Shown piece after piece: positions 24,877-34,900 of a stretch of 64,000 bases of DNA. Position 1 is the stretch's first letter. The number at the start of each line of letters is the position of its first letter. Below the pieces are notes generated by a model. The model worked only from the letters and a program-made list of their open reading frames with translations, did not search any database and was not told where the DNA came from. Source of the DNA: Paraeggerthella sp964369725. GTDB taxonomy: Bacteria; Actinomycetota; Coriobacteriia; Coriobacteriales; Eggerthellaceae. Location of the stretch: assembly GCA_964369725.1 (NCBI GenBank), contig CAYJGC010000001.1, positions 73,140 through 137,139 of the forward strand, given 5' to 3'. The position numbers and the translations under genes were made by a program.

Positions 24877-24892
24877 GCGTAAGCTTAGAGAA

Positions 24893-24918
24893 GACCTTGC
24901 ATCTTTTCTTGCAAGGTC
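24893..24918 (+). terminator. Terminator after purE
   Basis: GACCTTGCA/TGCAAGGTC perfect 9-bp stem with an 8-nt loop, followed by GCTTGTATTAT. Confidence 0.6.
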
Positions 24919-25021
24919 GCTTGTATTATAAGACTTTTCATTGGAAGCATAGTAAGGCCCTGTAGGATGGGTGTGAGGTCGTGTAGGGCAAACACAAGAC
25001 GAAAGCAAGACAGGCGAAGGT

Positions 25022-27049
25022 ATGGCAAAGCAATTATTGATGGGTAACGAAGCCCTGGCGCACGCCGCCTTAGAGGCGGGGGTGCGCGTGGTGGCCGGAT
25101 ATCCCGGTACGCCCTCTTCAGAGCTCATAGAAACAGTGGCTAAACTTCATGCATCAGGTAGTGCTCAGGGTGTGCATGTTGAGTGGTCAACGAATGAAAA
25201 AAGTGCACTGGAATTAGTTGCGGGTGCCGCTTATTGCGGAGCTCGTACGTTGTATACCTGCAAACAGGTTGGGCTGAATGTAGCTAGCGATGCCTTGATG
25301 AGTCTTAACTATGTAGGCGTTAAGGGTGGTACGGTGCTTTACGTGGCGGACGACCCCGGTCCCATATCGTCACAAACAGAACAAGACACCAGGCGTTTTG
25401 CCTCCTTTGCAAAAGTCCCGGTACTTGACCCCGAAAACCCTGATCAGGGCTTCGAAATGATGAAGGCTGCGTTTGAGCTTTCAGAGCGGTATGCTACGCC
25501 GGTGATAGTGCGCCCTACTACGCGCATTTGTCATGCTTCAACATTTTTCGACGTAGAAGAAGTGACCACCGCAAAACCCGTTCCTGAAGAGGGGTTTGAA
25601 TACGACCCTCGCTGGATTATCTTCCCTCGTCGCGCTTATGAGGCGCACGGAGAAATTAACACTCGTCTAAGAAGCATTGCGCGCGACTACGCAGAGGATA
25701 CAATGTTTTCGAGATTTAACCCCGTGTTTGAAGGCGGGGAAACGCAGGCGCCTTGTTTGGGGATTGTGGCAGGTGGTGTGTCCTCGGCACATGCACGTGA
25801 GGCGTTGCGTGTAATAGAGCAACGTGCCGGTGCTTTGGGGGTAACGGTTCCTGCGTATCGCTTTTGGCAAGTTGGTACGCCCTATCCGTTTCCTCAAAAC
25901 ATTGCAGAAGATTTCACGGCAGGGCTTAGCCGTATTCTGGTGTTTGAAGAATTGGATCATGTGCTCGAAGACGAAATGGTTATGTTTGCAGGACGTACCC
26001 ACGCATCTTACGAGGTGCTGGGCAAGTTGACTGGACATACGCGTGACCGCGGCGAAAACGACGTGGACGACTGCATTGCGCGCCTATTAGAATTCTTCGG
26101 TATCGCTGAAGAATTGAGCGAAGCAGAGTGCAAAGATGCCAGCTCCCCAGAAGTCGTTGTAGCTCAATTGTCGCAGAGCATTTCGCTGCCGGTGCGCCCG
26201 CCGGTTCTTTGTGCGGGGTGTCCTCATCGGGGGAGCTTTTACGCCGTTAAGCAAGCGTTAGGTAAAGCACCTGCAGTGTTTTGCGGAGACATAGGTTGCT
26301 ATACGCTAGGAAATGCGAGCCCCCTTGAGGCGGTTGATACGTGTCTTTGTATGGGTGCGGGTATTACCATGGCTCAAGGTTTTGCCGTAGCAGAGCCGCA
26401 CAAAAAAGCTCTCGCTTTTGTAGGGGATTCAACCTTCTTCGCAAGTGGATTGCCGGGAATCGCCAATGCTGCTTATAACGGACATGATATAACCGTTTGC
26501 GTTCTTGATAATGCAACCACTGCCATGACGGGTTTGCAGCCTCATCCGGGGACGGGCTTGACGCTTATGGGGCAACACCGCAAGCCTCTTTCGATAGAAG
26601 CGGCTCTCAGGGCTCTCGGATTCGAGTGCATTATCTATGCGGATCCTTTGAATTTAGAACAATCGGTGGCCGCTGCCAAAGAAGCAATTGGGTTTACTGG
26701 TCCTTCTGCTTTGTTGTTTGTGTCGCCTTGTATACAGCTTGAGCAGCCTCATGCTCCTGCTACTATTGACTCTCAGGCATGCACAGGCTGTAAAAAGTGC
26801 ATTACCGAAATTGGCTGTCCTGCAATTGCCTTTGATGTTGATGCTCGGGGGCCTCGCAGCAAAGAGCGAGGTCAAGCCTTTGTAGACACGTCTCTTTGTA
26901 ACGGGTGTGCCCTGTGTGAACAGGTTTGCCCTTTTGGTGTTATTGCCTGTGAAAAACCTACTAAACCGGCAGACAAGCAGGAAAACAAGGAAACACACGC
27001 AACGCTTGTCAATGAGAGCGCTCTGCAAAAGGAGGAATCCCATGCTTAA
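25022..27049 (+). CDS. iorA: Indolepyruvate ferredoxin oxidoreductase, alpha subunit
   Basis: This 675-residue subunit of the oxygen-sensitive IOR enzyme decarboxylates arylpyruvates (from Trp, Phe and Tyr transamination) to aryl-acetyl-CoA while reducing ferredoxin. The order of domains is: an N-terminal pyrimidine-binding ThDP domain (GYPGTPSSE, 1-180), a linker, a C-terminal PP domain with CAGCPHRGSFYA and the GDSTFFASG...DN motif (390-560), and two 4Fe-4S clusters (CTGCKKC and CNGCALCEQVCP, about 580-635). ATG 25022 has GGCGAAGG upstream. iorB overlaps its stop by 8 bp. Confidence 0.94.
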   Translation: MAKQLLMGNEALAHAALEAGVRVVAGYPGTPSSELIETVAKLHASGSAQGVHVEWSTNEKSALELVAGAAYCGARTLYTCKQVGLNVASDALMSLNYVGVKGGTVLYVADDPGPISSQTEQDTRRFASFAKVPVLDPENPDQGFEMMKAAFELSERYATPVIVRPTTRICHASTFFDVEEVTTAKPVPEEGFEYDPRWIIFPRRAYEAHGEINTRLRSIARDYAEDTMFSRFNPVFEGGETQAPCLGIVAGGVSSAHAREALRVIEQRAGALGVTVPAYRFWQVGTPYPFPQNIAEDFTAGLSRILVFEELDHVLEDEMVMFAGRTHASYEVLGKLTGHTRDRGENDVDDCIARLLEFFGIAEELSEAECKDASSPEVVVAQLSQSISLPVRPPVLCAGCPHRGSFYAVKQALGKAPAVFCGDIGCYTLGNASPLEAVDTCLCMGAGITMAQGFAVAEPHKKALAFVGDSTFFASGLPGIANAAYNGHDITVCVLDNATTAMTGLQPHPGTGLTLMGQHRKPLSIEAALRALGFECIIYADPLNLEQSVAAAKEAIGFTGPSALLFVSPCIQLEQPHAPATIDSQACTGCKKCITEIGCPAIAFDVDARGPRSKERGQAFVDTSLCNGCALCEQVCPFGVIACEKPTKPADKQENKETHATLVNESALQKEESHA

Positions 27050-27650
27050 CATATTACTAGCAGGCGTGGGCGGACAGGGAACGGTTTTGGCTGCAAAGGT
27101 TTTGGCTCAGGCGGCACAGGAAAAAGGCTGGCAGGTGCGTACGGCCGAGACTATTGGTATGGCGCAGCGCGGAGGCAGTGTTGTTTCGCATGTGCGTATG
27201 GGAAACGAAGGTGAAGAGGTTTGTGCGCCGCTAATCGCACATGCTTCGGCTCAGTTGATTATTGCTTTTGAGCCCGCTGAAGCAGCACGCATGGTTCCTT
27301 ATCTTGCGCCGGGAGCAATGCTCGTTACTGCTAAAACGCCTATTCAACCAGTTTCTTCGGCGCTTTCTGCACAGCCTTATCGCGCTCAGGAAGTTTTGGA
27401 TTCTCTTGCACAAGCCATCAAAGCTGCTCGGGCACACATTACGGTGGTTGACGACATGGCTCTGACTAACGCAGCAGGAGGACGCAAAGTTCTAAACACG
27501 TTGCTTTTGGCAAGCGCATTGCAGACTGGCTGCGTGCCGCTTAATCTTGAAGACCTAAAACGAGCTATTGAGGTGTGTGTTAAACCCCGCTTTGTGGCAA
27601 TGAATGTATCCGCAATCGACATTGTTTCTGAGGACGTAGTATGCGTATGA
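27042..27650 (+). CDS. iorB: Indolepyruvate ferredoxin oxidoreductase, beta subunit
   Basis: This 202-residue gamma-type 2-oxoacid:ferredoxin oxidoreductase subunit has the conserved GVGGQGTVLAAKVLAQAA nucleotide-binding loop, ETIGMAQRGGSVVSHVR and an FEPAEAARM segment. ATG 27042 is preceded by AAGGAGG and overlaps the iorA stop; a longer upstream frame within iorA has no support. It forms the IOR complex with IorA. The aryl-CoA ligase gene starts inside its last codons. Confidence 0.93.
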   Translation: MLNILLAGVGGQGTVLAAKVLAQAAQEKGWQVRTAETIGMAQRGGSVVSHVRMGNEGEEVCAPLIAHASAQLIIAFEPAEAARMVPYLAPGAMLVTAKTPIQPVSSALSAQPYRAQEVLDSLAQAIKAARAHITVVDDMALTNAAGGRKVLNTLLLASALQTGCVPLNLEDLKRAIEVCVKPRFVAMNVSAIDIVSEDVVCV

Positions 27651-28876
27651 CAGAAGAGCAGTTGCTGCTCATAAAACAGCAATTTAAAACACTCAAGGAT
27701 AATTCTTCGTTTTACGCAAGTAAATTTGAAGGCATTGATTTGACTGATGTTCAGACTCAAGCTGACTTTGAAAAGCTGCCCTTTTCTGAAAAAGATGATT
27801 TGCGCAACGCCTACCCTTTGGGATTGCAGGCGGTTCCCGATGAAGAGATAGTGCGCATTCACTCTTCAAGCGGCACAACGGGCACTCCTGTTATTATTCC
27901 CTATACCCAACAAGACGTCACTGACTGGGCAATACAGTTTGCCCGGTGTTATGAGGTGGCAGGAATTAGCAACAAAGACCGCATTCATATTACGCCTGGT
28001 TATGGCCTTTGGACGGCGGGAATCGGTTTTCAGTTGGGTGCGGAACGTTTGGGGGCAATGGCAATTCCCATGGGTCCGGGAAATACCGAAAAGCAACTGG
28101 CAATGATGCAGGATCTTCAGTCTACTGTTCTGTGCGCAACAAGCTCGTATGCACTGTTGCTTGCTGAAGAGATTGCAGCTCGTGGCTTGCGGGACAAAGT
28201 GAAGCTGCGCAAAGGCGTTATTGGCAGTGAGCGCTGGGGCGATAAAATGCGTAATCGTATTTCAAATGAGCTTGGGATTGAGATTTTTGACATTTACGGA
28301 CTGACTGAAGTATACGGTCCCGGCATTGGCATTTCGTGTTCAGCTCATGAGGGAATGCACGTTTGGAACGATTACATTTACATTGAAGTTGTTGACCCTA
28401 TCACGGGTGAACCCGTTGCCGATGGTGAAGTGGGTGAATTGGTGTTAACCACGTTGCGCAAGCAGGGGGCACCACTTATTCGTTACCGCACTCACGATTT
28501 GACGCGCATCATTCCTGGTGAGTGCTCTTGCGGAATGAATCATCCTCGCATTGATACCCTTGTAGGACGAACCGATGACATGTTTAAAGCAAAAGGATGT
28601 AATATTTTCCCTGCTCAGGTAGAGGAAGTCATTAGTTTTACCAGTGGCACTTCTTCGGAGTATCAGGTTATGATTGAGCACATTATGGGCAAAGATGTTC
28701 TTACTGTTTTGTTTGAAACGCCGTTGGTAGGGGAAGATAAAGAGCGTGCTGAACAAGAGCTTGCAATGATATTTAAGGCAAAAATTGGATGTACGCCTGA
28801 AGCAAAAGGTGTTCCTATTGGAGAGCTTCCTCGCTCAGAAAAGAAAACGAAACGCATTTTTGATAGTCGCTACTAA
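27641..28876 (+). CDS. paaK: Phenylacetate-CoA ligase family protein (PaaK-like)
   Basis: This 411-residue AMP-forming ligase converts an arylacetate plus ATP and CoA to arylacetyl-CoA. It has the P-loop HSSSGTTGTP, the YGLTEVYGPG motif, RTHDLTRI and GRTDDMFKAKGCNIFP hinge regions typical of PaaK. ATG 27641 has AGGA 6 bp upstream and overlaps iorB by 10 bp, so the three genes form one coupled operon. Paired with IOR, it could run reversibly: arylacetyl-CoA to arylacetate with ATP gain, or uptake of arylacetates for reductive carboxylation to aromatic amino acids. The direction is inferred, not seen. Confidence 0.9.
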   Translation: MRMTEEQLLLIKQQFKTLKDNSSFYASKFEGIDLTDVQTQADFEKLPFSEKDDLRNAYPLGLQAVPDEEIVRIHSSSGTTGTPVIIPYTQQDVTDWAIQFARCYEVAGISNKDRIHITPGYGLWTAGIGFQLGAERLGAMAIPMGPGNTEKQLAMMQDLQSTVLCATSSYALLLAEEIAARGLRDKVKLRKGVIGSERWGDKMRNRISNELGIEIFDIYGLTEVYGPGIGISCSAHEGMHVWNDYIYIEVVDPITGEPVADGEVGELVLTTLRKQGAPLIRYRTHDLTRIIPGECSCGMNHPRIDTLVGRTDDMFKAKGCNIFPAQVEEVISFTSGTSSEYQVMIEHIMGKDVLTVLFETPLVGEDKERAEQELAMIFKAKIGCTPEAKGVPIGELPRSEKKTKRIFDSRY

Positions 28877-28895
28877 GCAATAATATAACACTAAT

Positions 28896-28946
28896 AAGCC
28901 TGCATGACCTAAGCAGATTGTCCTCATCCGGTCATGCAGGCTTTAC
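28896..28946 (+). terminator. Terminator after ior-paaK operon
   Basis: A perfect 14-bp stem, AAGCCTGCATGACC/GGTCATGCAGGCTT (28896-28909/28930-28943), with a 20-nt loop, is followed by TACTTGTTTTC. Confidence 0.75.
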
Positions 28947-28988
28947 TTGTTTTCTTAGCCTTGTGGAAGTAAGGTCATAGATAGGTGT

Positions 28989-29108
28989 GAAGCCTGCAAC
29001 GAACCCGCAGCAAAGCCTGTAGAGAGTTCGCAGCAGGCTTGCAGAGGATCTGCAGCGAGCTTGCTGCAAGCCTGCAATGAGCCTACAGTGAACCCGCTGT
29101 AGGCTTCA
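28989..29108. repeat. GC-rich degenerate repeat cluster with nested hairpins
   Basis: About 120 bp between converging genes is built from degenerate units of about 11-12 bp with cores AGCCTGCA, CCGCAGCA and CTTGCAG, in both orientations. It can form nested hairpins, for example AGCCTACAG/CTGTAGGCT at 29080-29105. The core matches the stem of the terminator at 28896-28943. Confidence 0.6.
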
Positions 29109-29123
29109 TGCCAACAAACTTTT

Positions 29124-30449
29124 TTAGAGTGTCATGAGATAAACCACAAACAAAAGAGTCAAAATAATCGACAGAGGCGAGAGCTCTTTGGCGCGCCCTG
29201 TAAACAAATATATGGCACTATAGGTTATAAAACCTACAGCGATACCATTTGAAATTGAAAACGATGCCACCATAACCACAATGGTAATAAAGCAAACTGC
29301 GGCAGTGGCAATATCTGACCAATCAATTTTTTTCATCTGCTGGGACATATATACCCCAACGGCAAAAATTGCTGGTGCTGTTACACAGGCAACGGCAATC
29401 GATACAATTAACGGCGCCAAAAAGAGCGAAAGGAAAAAGCCAGCAGCCGCAACCAGTGCGGTAATACCTGTTCTACCGCCTGCAGCAATGCCAGTACCTG
29501 ATTCGACATACGTAGTAATTGACGAAGTGCCTAGTATCGCACCAAAGATGGTACTGCCGGAGTCAACAACTAAAGCACGACCCATGCCTTTCAAGTTGCC
29601 TTCTTCATCCATGAAATTTGCGCTTGAGCCAAGTGCAATAAGCGTGCCTGTTGTGTCGAAAAAGTCTACGAACAACAAGGTGATGACAATAATAATCCAC
29701 TCAGGGCGATGGATAAGGCCATCAAGGCCTCCTACAAAAGCGCCAAAGGTGCTGAAGTCAACGCTTGTGGTGAAAATAGAAGCAGGAAGAGTGGGCATTC
29801 CAGCCATGCCAAACGCGCCCATGATAAGGCCTATAATTGCAGTGACGGCCATGCCAATGAAGGGTGCGCCGAGTGTTTTTCGTGACATAAGTACTAAGGT
29901 GACCAAGATGCCAAATGCCGCTAACGCTACTACAGGATCTGAAAGTGTTCCTAATTGAATAATGCTTCCTGATCCGGCAACAATAATGCCTGAATTAGAA
30001 AGGGCAATCATAGAAATGAAAAAGCCGGTGCCTGTGCCAATAGCTAGCTTTAGGGTGAGGGGAATGGCATCGATAATCATCTGGCGAATGCCAGTCACGC
30101 TTAAAATAAAAAATAAAACACCAGCAATAAAAACCGCGGCTAATGCTTCTGCGCCGGTATAGCCATAGATAAGTACAATAGAGTAGGTGAAGATGCTCGT
30201 TACGCCCATGCCAGGTGCAAGAGCAACGGGGAAATTAGCAAAAAGACCCATTACCAAGCAAGCTAAGCATGAGGCTATGGCGGTAGCAAAAAACACGGAT
30301 ATTGCTGAAAGTCCTGTAGCAGGATCACCCAAAATGCTCGGCGCCACTCCCAATATATACGACATTGCAAAGAATGTTACCAAGCCTGCAATGATTTCAG
30401 TTCGGATAGTGCTTTTGCGTTCTGTCAGGTGAAATAGCTTTTCAAGCAT
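29124..30449 (-). CDS. NCS2/AzgA-family purine permease
   Basis: This 441-residue membrane protein has 12-14 hydrophobic segments. The AzgA/PbuG pattern is clear: RTEIIAGLVTFFAMSYI, APGMGVTSIFTYS, FVDFFDTTGTLIALG and SSITTYVESGTGIAAGGRTG. It would import adenine, guanine or hypoxanthine with protons. ATG 30449 has an AGGAG-type site upstream in a leader that contains small hairpins. It is followed by the repeat cluster rather than a canonical terminator. The substrate among purines is not resolved. Confidence 0.9.
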   Translation of the reverse strand: MLEKLFHLTERKSTIRTEIIAGLVTFFAMSYILGVAPSILGDPATGLSAISVFFATAIASCLACLVMGLFANFPVALAPGMGVTSIFTYSIVLIYGYTGAEALAAVFIAGVLFFILSVTGIRQMIIDAIPLTLKLAIGTGTGFFISMIALSNSGIIVAGSGSIIQLGTLSDPVVALAAFGILVTLVLMSRKTLGAPFIGMAVTAIIGLIMGAFGMAGMPTLPASIFTTSVDFSTFGAFVGGLDGLIHRPEWIIIVITLLFVDFFDTTGTLIALGSSANFMDEEGNLKGMGRALVVDSGSTIFGAILGTSSITTYVESGTGIAAGGRTGITALVAAAGFFLSLFLAPLIVSIAVACVTAPAIFAVGVYMSQQMKKIDWSDIATAAVCFITIVVMVASFSISNGIAVGFITYSAIYLFTGRAKELSPLSIILTLLFVVYLMTL

Positions 30450-30545
30450 GGGCTGTCTCCTCGGATAACAATGAAAAAAGTCATTGTAGACCTTTGGTCA
30501 TTAGTTGACTACCCATGAAATATATAAGTTAATTAGTTGCGGATT

Positions 30546-31565
30546 TTATTCTGCGTTAATAACCGTTATTCCGTCGGCAAGTGTTGCGGCAAACCCAGGA
30601 GTAAGCAAAACCTCATTGGCCTCAAGGCAAATAATACCGCTTAATTCGTTTTTTTCTTCAAGAAAGGCTAGGCCGGCGCTTGCTCCTAAAAGAAATACGG
30701 TTGTGCTCACCATGTCGCATAGAAAAGAACTTTCTCCCACTATAGAAACGCCTAAAACCCCAGAGTTCACAGGCATGCCCGTTTGAGGGTCAAGGATGTG
30801 GTGGTAAAACGTGTCATCTTTCGTAAAACTACGTTCGTAAAGGCCGGAAGTGACAGCAGATTTGTTCTCGAGGTTCATAGTTGCAAGGAGAGAACCGTCA
30901 GCGCGTGTAGGATTTTGTATCCCAATACGCCACTGTTCGCCTCCTTCTTTTGTTCCCATGGCGTAGGTGTTTCCGCCCAGATTAAGGAGAGCATTTTGGC
31001 AATTTCGTTCGCGTAGAAACTTGACGGCCAAGTCTGCTATATAGCCTTTTGCCACGCCACCTAGTTCGAGTTTGATTTGAGGATCAATAAGCTGAACGGT
31101 AGTTCCTTCAACAAGTACCTTGCGATAGTCTGTGTGTAGTAAGGCTTCAGAAAGTGCATCAGGGTCAGGAATGGTTTCTGTAGAAAAATCCCATAGCTCA
31201 GTTACGCGTCCCAGCGCTATATTAAAAAGCCCCTCGGTTTCTGCACAAAACGATAGCGAGCGTGCAAGTATGTCTGCCGTTAACGGGTCAACCTCAACTT
31301 TCGTTCCTTGTGATTCATTGATTCGGTAAATATCGCTTCCTTCTCGGGTTCGCGAAAAAAGCTGCTCATAACGAATAAGTTCCTGCTCAAGCTCGCTTAG
31401 TACTTGCGCCGTGGAATAAAGGGAAACGTCAATTACGGTGTCATAGAGAAAATAAGTTGCATCAAGGCGAGAGATTTGTGTGGTTTGAGAGCACCCGTAT
31501 AAAGAAGTCGCTCCCGATGCGCCCAAAAGCATGCTCATGGCTATAAAAGTTCGTCTACTAATCAC
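30546..31565 (-). CDS. apbE: FAD:protein FMN transferase ApbE (Tat lipoprotein)
   Basis: This 339-residue protein covalently attaches FMN to threonine in exported flavoproteins. The N-terminus carries a twin-arginine motif, SRRTFI, and a lipobox ending at Cys25 (SLYGC), so it is probably an exported lipoprotein. The catalytic domain shows YDTVIDVSLYS, LELGGVAKGYIAD, LLNLGGNTYAMG, HHILDPQTGMPV and DMVSTTVFLLG. ApbE substrates in this group include NqrB/RnfG-type subunits and extracytoplasmic fumarate-reductase-like flavoproteins. The Tat flavoprotein at 42201 lacks an obvious FMN-bind domain, so its substrate lies elsewhere. Confidence 0.93.
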   Translation of the reverse strand: MISRRTFIAMSMLLGASGATSLYGCSQTTQISRLDATYFLYDTVIDVSLYSTAQVLSELEQELIRYEQLFSRTREGSDIYRINESQGTKVEVDPLTADILARSLSFCAETEGLFNIALGRVTELWDFSTETIPDPDALSEALLHTDYRKVLVEGTTVQLIDPQIKLELGGVAKGYIADLAVKFLRERNCQNALLNLGGNTYAMGTKEGGEQWRIGIQNPTRADGSLLATMNLENKSAVTSGLYERSFTKDDTFYHHILDPQTGMPVNSGVLGVSIVGESSFLCDMVSTTVFLLGASAGLAFLEEKNELSGIICLEANEVLLTPGFAATLADGITVINAE

Positions 31566-31915
31566 CGCTTCAACCCTCCTGTGGGTTTGCTCTATATTCT
31601 TTCGCTATGATATTGAATGTTGGAGAAAGGTTGCGCAAGGTTATAAAAAACCCATGTTTTAGGTAGTGAAGGGTGTGAAAAAGTAAAACGGATGTGGAGG
31701 TTTTGCGTGCAATGTGTTGTGAGGTAGGGTTGCAGTGCGCAAAAGCAATTGTAGTTCAATTGTGAATACAGAAAAATGTATTAAATACTATACAAAACAC
31801 CAGGAAAACCCAGAAAACAGGTTCGCTAGTTCTATTTTGAAGTACAATGAGCTGTATTATTAAAAATACTGCAAAACAGTACGTTTGGTCACTAAAAAGT
31901 AAGGCTAGAGCTTCT
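31566..31915. other. Non-coding stretch upstream of surface protein gene
   Basis: About 350 bp of AT-rich sequence between the divergent apbE and the surface-protein gene. It holds short inverted repeats (a CAATTG pair near 31748-31762) and no RNA gene that I recognise. The TACAAT at 31842-31847 could be a -10 box, but no good -35 is seen. Confidence 0.3.
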
Positions 31916-34900
31916 ATGAAAACAAAACCAGTTACGAAAAATCCAGGTATTGCAACAGTTGTTTTGCTTTGCCTATGTTTATGTGTGTTACCTGTTTTGT
32001 TGGGTGCGGTGGCAAAAGAGACAGCTTATGCTGCCCCCCTCGCAAGTGGCGAGAGTGGCACGGTCGATTGGGAAATTAGTGCTGAAGGTGTACTGACGCT
32101 AACGCCAAAAGAAGGTGCGAGTGAAGGTACGCTTGCCTCTCTTCGTACTGACATTAGATACGACCGCTTTGACCAAGCTCCTTGGTATGATTACAGAAAA
32201 TCTATTACTGCGTTTGTTATCCCTGAAGGAAAGACAATCAAAGCAGGAGCTTCTATCGGCTATATGTTTTATGGCTTCACAAGTCTTACTTACCTTGATT
32301 TGACAGGATTGGATGTTTCAGGTGCAACAAGCATACGTGGATTGGTTTCTGGTTGTTCAAACCTTTCGGCTATTGATTTTGGAGGAATTGATACTTCTCG
32401 CGTAACGAATTTTGAGGGAGTATTTGCAGGGTGCTCTTCTCTTTCCTTAATTAATGCAGCAGCGATCAACACTTCTAGTGCTACTACTATGGAAAGCATG
32501 TTTAAAGAATGTAGTGCTTTAACGTCTCTTGATTTGACTGGATTTGATACATCGCAAGTTACTACTATGGATGAAATGTTTAGAGGATGTAGTGTGCTTG
32601 CGTCTTTAACAATAACACAATTTAACACTTCAAATGTAACCTCTATGGTATCTATGTTTGAAGATTGCCCTAAACTCACATCGCTTGATTTAGCAAACTT
32701 TAATACCACAAAAGTAACCAACATGAACTATATGTTTGACGGTGCACAGGGTCTTGTATCTCTTAACATAAGTTCTTTTGATACGATAAATACAACCAGT
32801 ATGGCTGGTATGTTTGCGGGATGCGCTAGTCTTCAGACACTTAGCTTTCCTAGCACTTTTACAGTCCAGAATGTAAGCCGTCTTTCTTTTATGTTTGAGG
32901 GCTGCGCCTCTTTGACCTCTTTAGACTTGAGCGGTTTTAGTACCTCTAAAGCAACTGAATTGAACTATATGTTTAGCGACTGCTCAAACCTTCAATCTGT
33001 CAATCTTTCCAACATTGACACGACGTCAGTAACAAGAATGCAAAATATGTTTGAGGGCTGCGCCTCTTTGACCAGTCTTGATTTGTCTAACTTCAACACC
33101 TCAAAAGTGACCAGGATGGAATATATGTTTGCGGGTTGTTCTTTGCTGGTTTCTCCTAACTTGTCTAGTTTTGACATTACCAAGGTAGAGCAGGTAAATA
33201 ACATGTTTGAGGGGTGTTCATCGCTCGCATCGATTGACCTAACAAACTTTTCATCGAGCAACGCTTCGCTTAATGTAAGAGATATGTTCCGAAATGCCTA
33301 TCTTGTCTCTGTCTCCATTGGGGAAGCAACTCATACGGAAATTAAGGATCAGGTGCCGCTCCCTCCTAAGGATTATCAATTGGATCTCGCCCTTGATTTG
33401 CTCACAACGGGAAAGTGGATAGACAAAGATAAGGTTGCTTATGAATCTCTTGCAGCTGCACCAGCTGGCGAGTTCAGCGCCCAACTAGACGGAACTTTGA
33501 ATTTAAATTCAAGCACTGTGACGTTTTCGATAGATCCTAGCGCTGCAACGTATTCAGGAGAAGAGATTAAGCCAGCAGTAACGGTAAAAAATGGCGATCG
33601 TCTTCTTACGGAAGGAACTCATTACACCGCAGTGTATTCAAACAACGTTAGTGCCGCTACGTCTAGTGCAGCTAATGCACCTACCGTAACTATTACGGGC
33701 GTTAACAATTGTGAAGGAACACGAAGCCTTACTTTTGACATCAACCCCCTTCCTGTTGATGGAGCAACTATTGATGCTATTGCAAGCCAGACCTACAATG
33801 GTCAACCCTATACCCCCAGTTCAACAGTGACATTAGATGGAGTTACCTTGGAGACTCCTCGCGACTACACCACAGCGTATCTTGATGCAGGTGGGGCGCC
33901 TGTCGCATCTCCTACTGACGCAGGGACTTATAGCTTTACTATTACTGGTGTAGGAAATTATACGGGCACTAAAAGCGTGATTTTTACTATTGACCAAGCC
34001 GCTGTTGACACAGCTTCTATTGCAGTTATCCCCAATCGCGCCTACAACACGCAACCCTACACTCCCAGCCCTACGGTGATGCTCAGTGGAGCAACCCTTG
34101 AGACCCCTCGTGATTACACGATAGAGTATTTTGATGCCGTAGATGCGCCTGTCGCTTCACCTACGGAAGCTGGAACCTACCGTCTAAAGATTACCGGTGT
34201 AGGAAATTACACGGGTACTCAAACAGTAAGCTTCACCATTGACCAAGCTGCTGTTGACGCGGCTTCTATTGCAGCTATCCCCAATCGCGCCTACAATACG
34301 CAACCTTACACTCCTAGCCCCGCGGTAGCGCTAGATGGAGTCACCCTTGAGACTCCTCGTGATTACACGATAGAGTATTTTGACGCAGCTAATGCGCCTG
34401 TCGCTTCGCCTACGGTTGCTGGAGCCTACAGCCTAAAGATAACCGGTGCAGGAAATTATACGGGCACTCAGACGGTAAGCTTTACGATTGACCAAGCTGC
34501 CGTCAGTGGTGCAACTGTTGCCGCCATAGCTAGCTATACCTATAACGACCGACCCTATACTCCTAGCCCCGCGGTAGTGCTAGATGGAGTCACCCTTGAG
34601 ACCCCTCGTGATTACACGATAGAGTATCTTGACGCAGCTAATGCTCCGGTATCTTCACCTACGGAAGCTGGAACCTACCGCTTAAAGATTACCGGTGTAG
34701 GAAACTACACAGGTACTCAAACGGTAAGCTTCACCATTGACCCGCTTTCTATTCAGCCTGCAGTAGTTATCCACATACCAAACCATCTTTTCGATGATAA
34801 GCCTTATGCTCCAATCCCTACGGTAGTGCTTGATCATACAACCTTACAAACCCCTCGTGATTTCACCTATGAATATCTTGATGCAACCGGTACCTCGGTG

